Assembly (NCBI GenBank): GCA_902362375.1
Contig: CABIVS010000012.1
Coordinates: forward strand, 645-64,644
DNA from: Bacteroidaceae bacterium
GTDB taxonomy: Bacteria > Bacteroidota > Bacteroidia > Bacteroidales > Bacteroidaceae
DNA: 64,000 nucleotides
Reading direction: 5' to 3'
Shown here: piece by piece, positions 7,715 through 16,319 of the stretch
Layout: every line of letters begins with the position of its first letter
Position numbering within the stretch: the stretch's first letter is position 1
The notes under the pieces: model-generated
The model's input: only the letters and a program-made list of their open reading frames with translations
Databases searched by the model: none
What the model was told of the DNA's origin: nothing
Position numbers and translations under genes: made by a program

Positions 7715-10594
7715 ATGCAATCATTTCTCCAACTAGTCGCTCATGATTTATATACCAAGATAGGAAACGACCTGTCACGTACAGCACTCATTTTCCCTAA
7801 TAAACGTGCTAACTTGTTCTTCAATGAATATTTAGCAGGAGAATCCGATCAACCGATCTGGTCACCAGCCGCCATGAGTATCAGCGACCTGTTTCAGAAA
7901 CTATCCGTACAGAAAAGTGGTGATCCTATTCGATTGGTATGCGAACTTTATAAAGTGTTCAAAGAGGAAACACAGAGTCAGGAAACATTGGACGATTTCT
8001 ACTTCTGGGGAGAGTTGTTGATTAGTGATTTTGATGATGTAGATAAAAATATGGTCGATGCCGACAAATTATTCAGTAATCTACAAGATTTGAAAAATCT
8101 GATGGACGACTATGAATTCCTTGACAAAGAGCAGGAAGAAGCCATACAACAGTTTTTTCAGAATTTCTCCATTGAAAAACGGACCGAACTAAAAGAAAAA
8201 TTTATTTCCCTTTGGGACAAGCTAGGTACTATCTACCATCGTTACCGGGCGAACCTGACAGAGTTAGGCATTGCTTACGAAGGCATGCTCTACCGGAACG
8301 TGATCGAACAACTTGATACTGACCAACTCAAATACGACAAATACATATTTGTCGGGTTCAATGTATTGAACAAAGTAGAAAATGACTTTTTCAGAAAACT
8401 GAAAGATGCGGGCAAGGCACTCTTCTATTGGGACTATGATATTTTCTACACCCAACAAATCAAAAAACATGAAGCCGGAGAATTCCTGAAACGTAATCTC
8501 GGGGAATTTCCGAACGAACTCCCGGAAAGCTTTTTCAACACCTTTAAAGAACCGAAGAAAATACGATCTATTTCCGCTTCTACCGAGAATGCCCAGGCAC
8601 GTTTCCTTCCCGAATGGATTAAGGCGATAACAAACGATCATTCGCAAATTGCCATAGAAAAGGAAAAAGAAAATGCCGTAGTGCTTTGTAATGAAGCTCT
8701 GCTTCTCCCCGTGCTTCATTCCATTCCACAGGAAGTGAAAAACGTCAATATCACCATGGGATTCCCATTGGCCCAAACTCCTGTTTATAGCTTTATCAAT
8801 GCCGCAATGGAATTGCAAACCAATGGTTACCGCTCCGACACCGGCCGATTCACTTACGAGGCAGTATCTGCTATATTGAAACATCCCTATACCCGGCAAT
8901 TATCATCTCATGCCACTCCCCTGGAACATGAGCTGACCCAAACCAACCGTTTTTATCCACTTCCATCGGAACTTAAACAAGACGATTTTTTAGCTACCCT
9001 CTTCACTCCCCGTAATGGTATAAGAGAGCTATGCGATTACCTGATTGAATTAATCAAAAACATTTCAACCATTTATCGCAAAGAAGGAGAATACAATGAT
9101 ATTTTCAATCAACTATATAGAGAATCGCTCTTTCAAAGCCATACCAAAATCAACCGTCTCTATAGTTTGATTGAAAGCGGAGAGTTAAATATACGCACCG
9201 ATACTCTGAAACGACTGATTACCAAAGTACTGACATCTTCTAACATTCCTTTCCACGGAGAACCTGCTATCGGAATGCAAGTCATGGGAGTATTGGAAAC
9301 ACGTAATCTGGACTTCCGGAATCTCATTATATTGTCTCTCAACGAAGGACAACTTCCAAAATCCGGAGGAGATTCCTCTTTTATTCCCTATAATCTCCGG
9401 AAAGCATTCGGCATGACCACTATCGAACACAAAAATGCAGTGTATGCCTACTACTTTTATCGACTGATACAACGGGCAGAGAATATCACGCTACTCTACA
9501 ATACTTCTTCGGACGGTCTCAACCGTGGAGAAGAATCCCGTTTCATGCTGCAATTACTTGTAGAAGGTCCGCATGATATCACTCGCGAGTATCTGGAAGC
9601 CGGACAATCTCCGCAAAGTACCCAAGAGATACGAGTAGAAAAAACACCTGAAGTACTAAGACGACTCTATCGTGCTTACGATAGCACTAATCCAAATTCA
9701 GTGATTCTCTCTCCTTCCGCCCTTAATGCTTATCTGGATTGCCGGTTGAGATTCTACTACCGCTATGTAGCGGGCTTGAAAACACCGGACGAAGTTAGTG
9801 CAGAAATTGATTCCGCCCTATTCGGAACCATTTTCCACCTCTCCGCCCAATTGGCATACACCGATCTGACCGCAGCCGGAAAAACGATACATAAAGAAGA
9901 TATCGAACGCTTATTACGCAATGAGGTGAAACTACAAAGCTACGTTGACCAAGCCTTCAAAGAAGAATTATTCAAGGTCTCTCCCGAAGAAAAACCGGAA
10001 TATAACGGCATACAACTTATCAACTCCAAAGTAATTGTTTCCTATCTGAAACAATTGCTGCGCAACGACCTTTTATATACTCCTTTCGAAATGGTCGCTA
10101 TGGAAAAGAAAGTTTCAGAAGAGATAACTATACAAACAGGACAAGGACCGTTCACTCTCCGTCTGGGTGGCACAATAGACCGTATGGATGCAAAAGAAAG
10201 TACCCTGCGGATTGTTGACTACAAAACAGGAGGAAGTCCTAAAATACCTGCTAATATCGGGCAACTGTTCACCCCATCGGAAACACGCCCGAACTATATC
10301 TTCCAGACTTTTCTGTATGCCGCTATCATGAGCCGGAAACAATCATTAATGGTAGCTCCTGCCCTACTCTACATTCACCGGGCAGCATCGGAAAGCTATT
10401 CGCCTGTTATCGAAATGGGAGAACCCCGTAAACCCAAAATACCGGTAAACAACTTTGCTTTCTTTGAAGATGAATTCCGCGAACGCCTGCAAGCATTATT
10501 AGAAGAAATATTCAACGAAGAAGAGCCTTTCACGCAGACAGAAGATACTAAAAAATGTTCATATTGCGATTTTAAGGCTATCTGCAAACGATAG
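7715..10594 (+). CDS. addB: AddB-like PD-(D/E)XK nuclease with Fe-S cysteines
   Basis: 959 residues. A degenerate N-terminal helicase-like region (ALIFPNKRANLFFNEYL near residues 23-39, in place of a Walker A) and a C-terminal RecB-type nuclease (RIVDYKTGG near residue 833) match AddB. An iron-sulfur staple is readable: one cysteine near residue 676 (LDCRLRFYYRYV) and three at the extreme C-terminus (C948, C951, C957). AddB partners AddA in end resection. It is the last gene of the sigma-to-addB run and is followed by a hairpin terminator shared with the convergent kinase gene. Confidence 0.88.
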   Translation: MQSFLQLVAHDLYTKIGNDLSRTALIFPNKRANLFFNEYLAGESDQPIWSPAAMSISDLFQKLSVQKSGDPIRLVCELYKVFKEETQSQETLDDFYFWGELLISDFDDVDKNMVDADKLFSNLQDLKNLMDDYEFLDKEQEEAIQQFFQNFSIEKRTELKEKFISLWDKLGTIYHRYRANLTELGIAYEGMLYRNVIEQLDTDQLKYDKYIFVGFNVLNKVENDFFRKLKDAGKALFYWDYDIFYTQQIKKHEAGEFLKRNLGEFPNELPESFFNTFKEPKKIRSISASTENAQARFLPEWIKAITNDHSQIAIEKEKENAVVLCNEALLLPVLHSIPQEVKNVNITMGFPLAQTPVYSFINAAMELQTNGYRSDTGRFTYEAVSAILKHPYTRQLSSHATPLEHELTQTNRFYPLPSELKQDDFLATLFTPRNGIRELCDYLIELIKNISTIYRKEGEYNDIFNQLYRESLFQSHTKINRLYSLIESGELNIRTDTLKRLITKVLTSSNIPFHGEPAIGMQVMGVLETRNLDFRNLIILSLNEGQLPKSGGDSSFIPYNLRKAFGMTTIEHKNAVYAYYFYRLIQRAENITLLYNTSSDGLNRGEESRFMLQLLVEGPHDITREYLEAGQSPQSTQEIRVEKTPEVLRRLYRAYDSTNPNSVILSPSALNAYLDCRLRFYYRYVAGLKTPDEVSAEIDSALFGTIFHLSAQLAYTDLTAAGKTIHKEDIERLLRNEVKLQSYVDQAFKEELFKVSPEEKPEYNGIQLINSKVIVSYLKQLLRNDLLYTPFEMVAMEKKVSEEITIQTGQGPFTLRLGGTIDRMDAKESTLRIVDYKTGGSPKIPANIGQLFTPSETRPNYIFQTFLYAAIMSRKQSLMVAPALLYIHRAASESYSPVIEMGEPRKPKIPVNNFAFFEDEFRERLQALLEEIFNEEEPFTQTEDTKKCSYCDFKAICKR

Positions 10595-10616
10595 GCCGAA
10601 AACAGAGTATACCCAA

Positions 10617-10662
10617 TAATAAGGGCACGATTTACATATTCATGCAAACCATGCCCTTATTA
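10617..10662. terminator. Bidirectional hairpin between addB and hybrid kinase
   Basis: Inverted repeat TAATAAGGGCA / TGCCCTTATTA (11 bp arms at 10617-10627 and 10652-10662, 24-nt loop) in the gap between convergent genes. Confidence 0.65.
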
Positions 10663-10693
10663 ATTCTAATCCGTATTATCTCTATAGTTATTC

Positions 10694-11827
10694 TTATTTC
10701 TCCAACAATGGGATTGAGAAACTAAATGTAGACCCGTCTCCCTTTTTTGAAGTAAACCACAGTTTACCGCCATTCTTGACAACAAAGTCCTGGCACAATA
10801 ATAATCCGAGTCCCGAACCTTCCTCATTGTTTGTACCAAAGGTACTGAAATGAGTATCGGTATGCAACAACTTCTTCTGATTTTCATCATCGATACCGCA
10901 ACCGCTGTCTTTCACACTTACGATCGCCATACCGTCTTCTTCTGCCAATGACACCACTACTTCCGAACCTTCATTGCTAAACTTAATCGCATTACTGATT
11001 AAATTACGGATCACAGTCTTAATCATGTCAATATCAGCACGGACAGCCATATTTTCCACAGTCACATCCTGTACAATCTTAATATTCTTCAGACTGGCCA
11101 CCATCGTAAAGATTTCGCTTACGCCCTCTACCACTTCTACCATATCAATATCCTGATAAACCACTTTCAGTTTACCAATCTGGCTCTTCGTCCATTTCAG
11201 CAGGTTATCAAGCAATGAGAATACATCTTCAGTTGTCTGATTGGCCATCGTTAGCAATTCATACATCTCCTCACCAATCGTTTCGCTTGGCAGATTCAGA
11301 ATCAGCATATTCAATACCATCTTGATAGATCCCATAGGCGAACGCAAGTCATGTGCAATCACAGAGTAGAGCTTGTCACGTCCCATAATAGTCTTACGCA
11401 ACTCTTCCGTTTGTGCAACAATGATTCTTTTCGCTGCGACTAACGAAATCTGGTGTGTCACACGAATAATCAGCTCTTCTTTGTTGAATGGCTTTGAGAT
11501 AAAGTCGTTACCACCCACCTGAAATCCTTTGACGATATCCGCCGTACTGTTAAGAGCAGTCAGGAAGATAATGGGAATTTCAGCCATTTCGGGATCCGCT
11601 TTCATTTGTTGAGCCACCTCAAATCCACTGATATCCGGCATCATCACATCCAGCAATACTAGATCCGGATTTTCCTTCTTCACTTGTTCCAACGCCTGTG
11701 TCCCATTACCGGCAGTCACAATTTTGAATTTCTCGTTGGTCAAAAGTACCTTTAATAAAAGGACATTTGATATTACATCGTCCACAATAAGGACTTTATA
11801 TTCGGAAGGATTAATTTCCATATTCAT
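10694..11827 (-). CDS. Soluble response-regulator/histidine-kinase hybrid
   Basis: 377 residues with no membrane segment. An N-terminal receiver domain (acidic pocket D16-D17, phospho-acceptor D60 in LLDVMMP, conserved K112 in SKPF) is followed by a HisKA dimerization domain with H159 (VIAHDLRSP) and a HATPase domain with G-boxes DSGCGIDDEN and GSGLGLLLCQ. The receiver-first order means phosphorylation of the receiver may tune the kinase. No output DNA-binding domain is present. It lies 19 bp downstream of the UDP-glucuronate decarboxylase gene, so the two are likely co-transcribed. An in-frame ATG at 11821 is an alternative start. Confidence 0.88.
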   Translation of the reverse strand: MNMEINPSEYKVLIVDDVISNVLLLKVLLTNEKFKIVTAGNGTQALEQVKKENPDLVLLDVMMPDISGFEVAQQMKADPEMAEIPIIFLTALNSTADIVKGFQVGGNDFISKPFNKEELIIRVTHQISLVAAKRIIVAQTEELRKTIMGRDKLYSVIAHDLRSPMGSIKMVLNMLILNLPSETIGEEMYELLTMANQTTEDVFSLLDNLLKWTKSQIGKLKVVYQDIDMVEVVEGVSEIFTMVASLKNIKIVQDVTVENMAVRADIDMIKTVIRNLISNAIKFSNEGSEVVVSLAEEDGMAIVSVKDSGCGIDDENQKKLLHTDTHFSTFGTNNEEGSGLGLLLCQDFVVKNGGKLWFTSKKGDGSTFSFSIPLLEK

Positions 11828-11846
11828 AATTTTCTTTTTTTATGCT

Positions 11847-12776
11847 TCAGACATTTTTAAAATATTCAATCATACGCTTCAGCCCCTCTTCCAGTTCAAT
11901 GGTAGGCTGCCAACCCAGTTTCTCTTTAGCCAATGTAATATCCGGTTGTCGCTGTTTCGGATCATCATCCGGCAAAGACTTAAATACAATTTTCGAAGAT
12001 GAGCCAGTCAGACTAATGATCCTTTCCGCCAGTCCCAACACCGGGAACTCATTCGGATTCCCCAAATTCACAGGTCCTGTAAACCCATCCTCCGTATTCA
12101 TCATTCTTATCATTCCCTCAATCAAATCATCAATATATTGGAAACTACGTGTTTGTTTTCCATCACCATATATAGTTATATCCTCATTATTCAACGCTTG
12201 AAGAATAAAATTAGAAACAACCCGGCCGTCGTTCGGTAACATTCGCGGACCATATGTATTAAAAATACGGATAATCTTCACACGCACACTGTTCTGACGG
12301 TGATAATCCATAAATAACGTTTCTGCGCAACGCTTCCCCTCATCATAACAAGACCGGTAACCTACCGGATTCACATTCCCCCAGTAGCTTTCCGGTTGCG
12401 GATGAACGATCGGGTCTCCATATACCTCGCTCGTGGAAGCTTGCAAAATCTTGGCATCCAGCCTCATTGCTAATCCCAACATATTAATAGCCCCCATCAC
12501 AGATGTTTTAGCTGTTTGAATCGGGTCATGTTGGTAATGGATAGGAGATGCGGGACATGCCAAATTATAGATTTCATCTACTTCTGCCGAATAAGGATAA
12601 GTGACATCATGCCTCACCACCTCAAAATGATGATTATCCATCAAATGAATGATATTATCTTTCGAACCCGTAAAAAAATTATCCAGGCATATCACGTCGT
12701 GACCTTCGTTTATAAGCCGAGTACAAAGATGAGAGCCTATAAAACCGGCTCCGCCACTTACCAATATTCTTTTCAT
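11847..12776 (-). CDS. uxs: UDP-glucuronate decarboxylase (UDP-xylose synthase)
   Basis: 309-residue extended short-chain dehydrogenase. NAD-binding GGAGFIGSH is at residues 8-16, E117 lies in TSEVYGDP, and the catalytic YxxxK is Y144-K148 in the family-typical YDEGKR context. It converts UDP-glucuronate to UDP-xylose by an NAD-dependent oxidation-decarboxylation-reduction, supplying sugar nucleotide for capsule, LPS or protein glycans. The length and YDEGKR context favour decarboxylase over a plain 4-epimerase. It has its own promoter and is followed closely by the hybrid kinase. Confidence 0.87.
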   Translation of the reverse strand: MKRILVSGGAGFIGSHLCTRLINEGHDVICLDNFFTGSKDNIIHLMDNHHFEVVRHDVTYPYSAEVDEIYNLACPASPIHYQHDPIQTAKTSVMGAINMLGLAMRLDAKILQASTSEVYGDPIVHPQPESYWGNVNPVGYRSCYDEGKRCAETLFMDYHRQNSVRVKIIRIFNTYGPRMLPNDGRVVSNFILQALNNEDITIYGDGKQTRSFQYIDDLIEGMIRMMNTEDGFTGPVNLGNPNEFPVLGLAERIISLTGSSSKIVFKSLPDDDPKQRQPDITLAKEKLGWQPTIELEEGLKRMIEYFKNV

Positions 12777-12834
12777 TCTAAGTTTTTCTATTGTTTACTA
12801 AAGAGACGCTGTCTCTTCGTTTTGTTTATGGACA

Positions 12835-12842
12835 CAAATGTA
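12835..12842 (-). promoter_or_regulatory. -7 promoter element for uxs-kinase operon
   Basis: Minus-strand TACATTTG, matching TAnnTTTG. A TTG that could serve as the -33 core lies 20 nt upstream (12863-12865). The implied leader is about 50 nt. Confidence 0.6.
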
Positions 12843-12976
12843 ACCGATTTGCTTAAAATAAACAATTTTCGGAGAGGATATTTTAAAAAAAAGAAGATTT
12901 AAATAGTTTCAAATTCCGAAACAACTTGCCACAGTGAAATGTTTATAATACAAAAGTACATTTTATTTAGACTATT

Positions 12977-13936
12977 ATGACGATAAATGACCCTAATACA
13001 AACCTGATAGAGGCGATGAAAGAAAAGCTTCCGGCAAAAGGTAAACTGGCAGATATACTAATGGATACACTATACATAGGCAAAGAAGCCGTATATAGAA
13101 GATTACGCGGCGAGGTACCTTTCACACTACAGGAAGCAGCCCTTGTTTCAAGGAAACTTGGCATATCGCTGGATAAGATTATAGGAACCAGCTTCAAATC
13201 GAATGCAATGTTCGACATAAACATCGTAGATTATGATGATCCGTTTGAAAGTTACTATAATATCTTATATAAATATGCATCATTGATCAATACGATGCAG
13301 GATGATCCGGAGTCTACCATGGGGACTTCTTCTAATATTATCCCCCAGACTTTCTATCTGAAATATGACCTTTTGGCAAAATTCCGTTTTTTCAAATGGA
13401 TGTATCAAAACAAATATATTCAGTGCAACAATTTCGATGAACTGGAGATTCCGGTAAAATTACTCAATATCCAGAAAGACTATGTGGATATGACCCGTCA
13501 TATTCATTCCATAGATTATATCTGGGACAGCATGATTTTCCAGCATCTCATCAATGATATCCAATACTTCTCTGATGTTCATCTCATTTCGGATGAAGCG
13601 AAAATGCAGATTAAAGAAGAGTTGTTTCTACTTACAGACGAATTGGAAGAACTCGCTATGCGAGGAAAAACCAAAGATGGCAATACAGTCCGTATCTATG
13701 TGTCTCACATCAATTTTGAGGCAACATACAGTTACGTGGAAACCAATTCGCTACAGCTTAGTCTGATACGCATTTATTCCATCAATTCTTTGACTACCCT
13801 GGACCATGAGATATTCCATAGTTTAAAAGAATGGATTCAGTCATTAAAGAAATTCTCTACCCTGATATCCGAAAGTGGTGAAATGCAACGTATCCATTTC
13901 TTTAAACAACAACGGGAAATCATTGATACTCTTTAA
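12977..13936 (+). CDS. HTH-domain protein, paralogue 1
   Basis: 319 residues. Residues ~20-70 look like a Cro/CI-type helix-turn-helix (KEAVYRRLRGEVPFTLQEAA, then LGISLDKIIG). The remaining ~240 residues are an unrecognised mostly helical domain ending in a conserved tail (TLISESGEMQRI...IIDTL) shared with the next gene. No membrane segment is evident. It is probably a DNA-binding regulator with a ligand or partner domain. It sits between uxs and the fimbrial operon, and regulation of fimbriae or surface glycans is an inference from position only. It is followed by a hairpin terminator. Confidence 0.75.
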   Translation: MTINDPNTNLIEAMKEKLPAKGKLADILMDTLYIGKEAVYRRLRGEVPFTLQEAALVSRKLGISLDKIIGTSFKSNAMFDINIVDYDDPFESYYNILYKYASLINTMQDDPESTMGTSSNIIPQTFYLKYDLLAKFRFFKWMYQNKYIQCNNFDELEIPVKLLNIQKDYVDMTRHIHSIDYIWDSMIFQHLINDIQYFSDVHLISDEAKMQIKEELFLLTDELEELAMRGKTKDGNTVRIYVSHINFEATYSYVETNSLQLSLIRIYSINSLTTLDHEIFHSLKEWIQSLKKFSTLISESGEMQRIHFFKQQREIIDTL

Positions 13937-13990
13937 TTTCCATTTTTTTCGTAAAACAGAAGCAAATAAATTATAGAATTACAATAAATG

Positions 13991-14020
13991 AAAGTAGATA
14001 ACCTCATTATCTACTTTTTT
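13991..14020 (+). terminator. Intrinsic terminator after HTH paralogue 1
   Basis: AAAGTAGATA / TATCTACTTT arms (13991-14000 and 14008-14017) with a 7-nt loop, followed by a T-run through 14021. Confidence 0.8.
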
Positions 14021-14117
14021 TCATTATATGCCCCCGCTCTTTTATTTTCTTTCCAATCAGAAAATAAGCATATAACTCATAGCCGTTTTTCCACACTAAT
14101 CTTTCACTTACAAGCCT

Positions 14118-14125
14118 TAATTTTG
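14118..14125 (+). promoter_or_regulatory. -7 promoter element for HTH paralogue 2
   Basis: TAATTTTG matches TAnnTTTG. Transcription would begin near 14131, making the upstream in-frame GTG at 14142 unlikely and supporting the ATG at 14175, which has GAGGA about 9 nt before it. Confidence 0.6.
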
Positions 14126-14174
14126 CATAAAATGTATCACAGTGATTATTAATATTAAATGCGAGGAACAGACA

Positions 14175-15134
14175 ATGAAAAATGGTATTCTAAATGAATT
14201 AATAACAGTTATGAAAGAGAGGGTTCCCAAAGGGCAAAATCTTGCCAGTAATTTGGCGGATATCCTATGTATGGGCAAAGAAGCTGTATACCGCAGACTT
14301 CGGGGTGAGGTGTCTTTTTCGATAGAAGAAGTAGCCATCATATCTCACAAATTGGGAATTTCTATCGATCAGGTAGTCGGCGATCACCATTCTAACAAGG
14401 TGACTTTCGACCTCAACCTGCATCATTCTTCTAATGCGATAGATAGCTATTACGAAATACTTAATCGTTATCTACAGATATTTGATTTTGTAAAAGAAGA
14501 TAATAGCACGGAAATATATACGGCTTCCAACCTTTTACCTTTTACACTTTATTCTTCCTTCGAGAATCTGTCTAAGTTTCGTCTTAGCCGATGGATCTAT
14601 CAGCACGGACAAATCAAGACTCCACACTCTTTGGCGGATATGCAGGTAGAGAAGAAAATCGTGCAGGCGCATAAGAAGTTGAGTGAAAGCGTGAAGCAAT
14701 GTCCTAAAACCTTTTTTATCTGGGACACCAGTATTTTCCATTCTTTCGTCAATGAGATCAAGTACTTTGCCAGTTTGCATATGATTACCCCAAATGATGT
14801 AGCGAACCTGAAAGAAGAACTATATCAACTACTGACGTATATAGAAACGTTATCAAGTAAAGGTGAATTCAGCGAAGGACGGAAAGTGTATTTCTATTTA
14901 TCCAATATAAACTTCGAAGCGACTTACAGCTACATCGAAAAACTGAACTACCAGATTAGTCTATTGCGGATATATTCGATCAATTCTATGGATTCACAAA
15001 GCCCGCATATCTGTCAGATGCAACGTGACTGGATTCTATCTTTGAAACGTCACTCCACTCTGATCTCGGAAAGCGGAGAAGCACAGCGTATCATATTTCT
15101 ACAAAATCAAGAAAGTATAATTGATACCTTGTAA
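14175..15134 (+). CDS. HTH-domain protein, paralogue 2
   Basis: About 319 residues, a diverged copy of the gene at 12977. The helix-turn-helix segment is the best conserved part (GKEAVYRRLRGEVSFSIEE, KLGISIDQVVG), together with the internal NINFEATYSYIE, the RIYSINS segment and the C-terminal TLISESGEAQRI. The middle is much more divergent, suggesting different ligands or partners but similar operators. The ATG start was chosen over an upstream GTG (14142) because of promoter spacing and the GAGGA ribosome-binding site. Separate promoters and terminators mean the two copies are independently expressed. Function not known. Confidence 0.75.
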   Translation: MKNGILNELITVMKERVPKGQNLASNLADILCMGKEAVYRRLRGEVSFSIEEVAIISHKLGISIDQVVGDHHSNKVTFDLNLHHSSNAIDSYYEILNRYLQIFDFVKEDNSTEIYTASNLLPFTLYSSFENLSKFRLSRWIYQHGQIKTPHSLADMQVEKKIVQAHKKLSESVKQCPKTFFIWDTSIFHSFVNEIKYFASLHMITPNDVANLKEELYQLLTYIETLSSKGEFSEGRKVYFYLSNINFEATYSYIEKLNYQISLLRIYSINSMDSQSPHICQMQRDWILSLKRHSTLISESGEAQRIIFLQNQESIIDTL

Positions 15135-15176
15135 AAAAGAACCGGCTAAGTTAATTAACTTAGCCGGTTCTTTTTT
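15133..15176. terminator. Perfect 44-bp palindromic bidirectional terminator
   Basis: A perfect palindrome with 22-bp arms and no spacer, centred on TTAATTAA: A6, GAACCGGCTAAG, TTAA and its exact complement ending in T6-7. It lies between the convergent HTH gene and the fimbrial operon and can terminate both directions. Confidence 0.9.
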
Positions 15177-15230
15177 TATCCCTTACTATACTTATGCATT
15201 CTTTCAGGGGTTTCTCTTTATTTGTTGATA

Positions 15231-16187
15231 TTACAATTCTCCTTCTGTCTGCGAATAAACAGTCCATCCGTTAATCACGATTCTCATGGCAAGCCATGAA
15301 TCAGAGATGAAGAAAACGATATGATAGTTACTTTGGCGATCAAAATATTCCTGCATTCCGATTTTCTTATCCTCCATATTAGTCATAGCAAGATAATCAA
15401 TCAGATTAATATCGAATACCTTTTTTGCAGAAGATTTCTCCGTCACCACTAACCGGGTTTTCCGGTCCTTCATCAATCGCATCGTATTAAGGTCTACTGA
15501 AGCAGCAGCAGAATTCACCTGATCTCTGCGATAAGGCTGGAAGCTAAGCATATCATCCTCCAACAAAGAGTTATCATGCCCCAGATACCCATTGGATTCC
15601 CGAATCTCATAATCATAATCATCCACGTTGAGTTCCCAGTTATTGGTATAACCCTGAAATATAAAACGTACCCGTTTTGTATCCCTTATCAGGTTAACCG
15701 TCTCTGTCTGATGATTTTTTCCTGTAAAGTTTACATCGACAATCTCACCATACCAAAGCGTTTCCAACTCTTTATTGATGATAAGAGACTCTTCGCGTTT
15801 CAACTGCAATCTTAGATCGGAAATTGTAGAAACACCGGGAGTTAACGAAGTAATATCGTATGAATCACGTGCACCTGCCCATGCCATAAACTGATACTCG
15901 CCTACAGGCAATGCTACCCCCATCAGATAATTTCCCGTCGATAATGAACTTCCTTCTTCTGCCTGTTTAAATAAAAACTTTCCGTCCTTATTAAACACAT
16001 AAAGCTCTACTTTATCAACCTGCGTATGGAAAGCGTCTGCAAATTCCATATTATAGTCATATTTGAACTTTACAAACAAACGGCATTCCGGCAAGTCTTC
16101 ATTAAAGTTATCACAAGAAGTCATTATCCAGGAGCTAATGATGAGAATCCCGAAGGTGACATGGCGTACAAGGCTTTTTAGGTTCAT
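15231..16187 (-). CDS. Mfa2/FimB-family fimbrial anchor lipoprotein
   Basis: 318 residues. A signal peptide with lipobox is visible (IISSWIMTSC, Cys near residue 25), so the mature protein is probably a lipoprotein of the outer membrane. The body resembles Mfa2/FimB proteins, which anchor Bacteroidales fimbriae and control their length (CRLFVKFKYDYN start, VALPVGEYQFMAWAG core, end INGWTVYSQTEGEL). It is the last gene of the fimbrial operon, 132 bp after the Mfa1-like gene. Confidence 0.8.
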   Translation of the reverse strand: MNLKSLVRHVTFGILIISSWIMTSCDNFNEDLPECRLFVKFKYDYNMEFADAFHTQVDKVELYVFNKDGKFLFKQAEEGSSLSTGNYLMGVALPVGEYQFMAWAGARDSYDITSLTPGVSTISDLRLQLKREESLIINKELETLWYGEIVDVNFTGKNHQTETVNLIRDTKRVRFIFQGYTNNWELNVDDYDYEIRESNGYLGHDNSLLEDDMLSFQPYRRDQVNSAAASVDLNTMRLMKDRKTRLVVTEKSSAKKVFDINLIDYLAMTNMEDKKIGMQEYFDRQSNYHIVFFISDSWLAMRIVINGWTVYSQTEGEL

Positions 16188-16319
16188 ATTTCTATTCTTC
16201 TAATTCTATCAAACTATAAAGTTTTCTATTGTTTGTTTTCTATTTTTTATTGTTTGTTTTGAAGGTAAAGAGAGTGTCCCCTCTTTACCTCAAATTATAT
16301 TAAAACAATGAATTTCATA

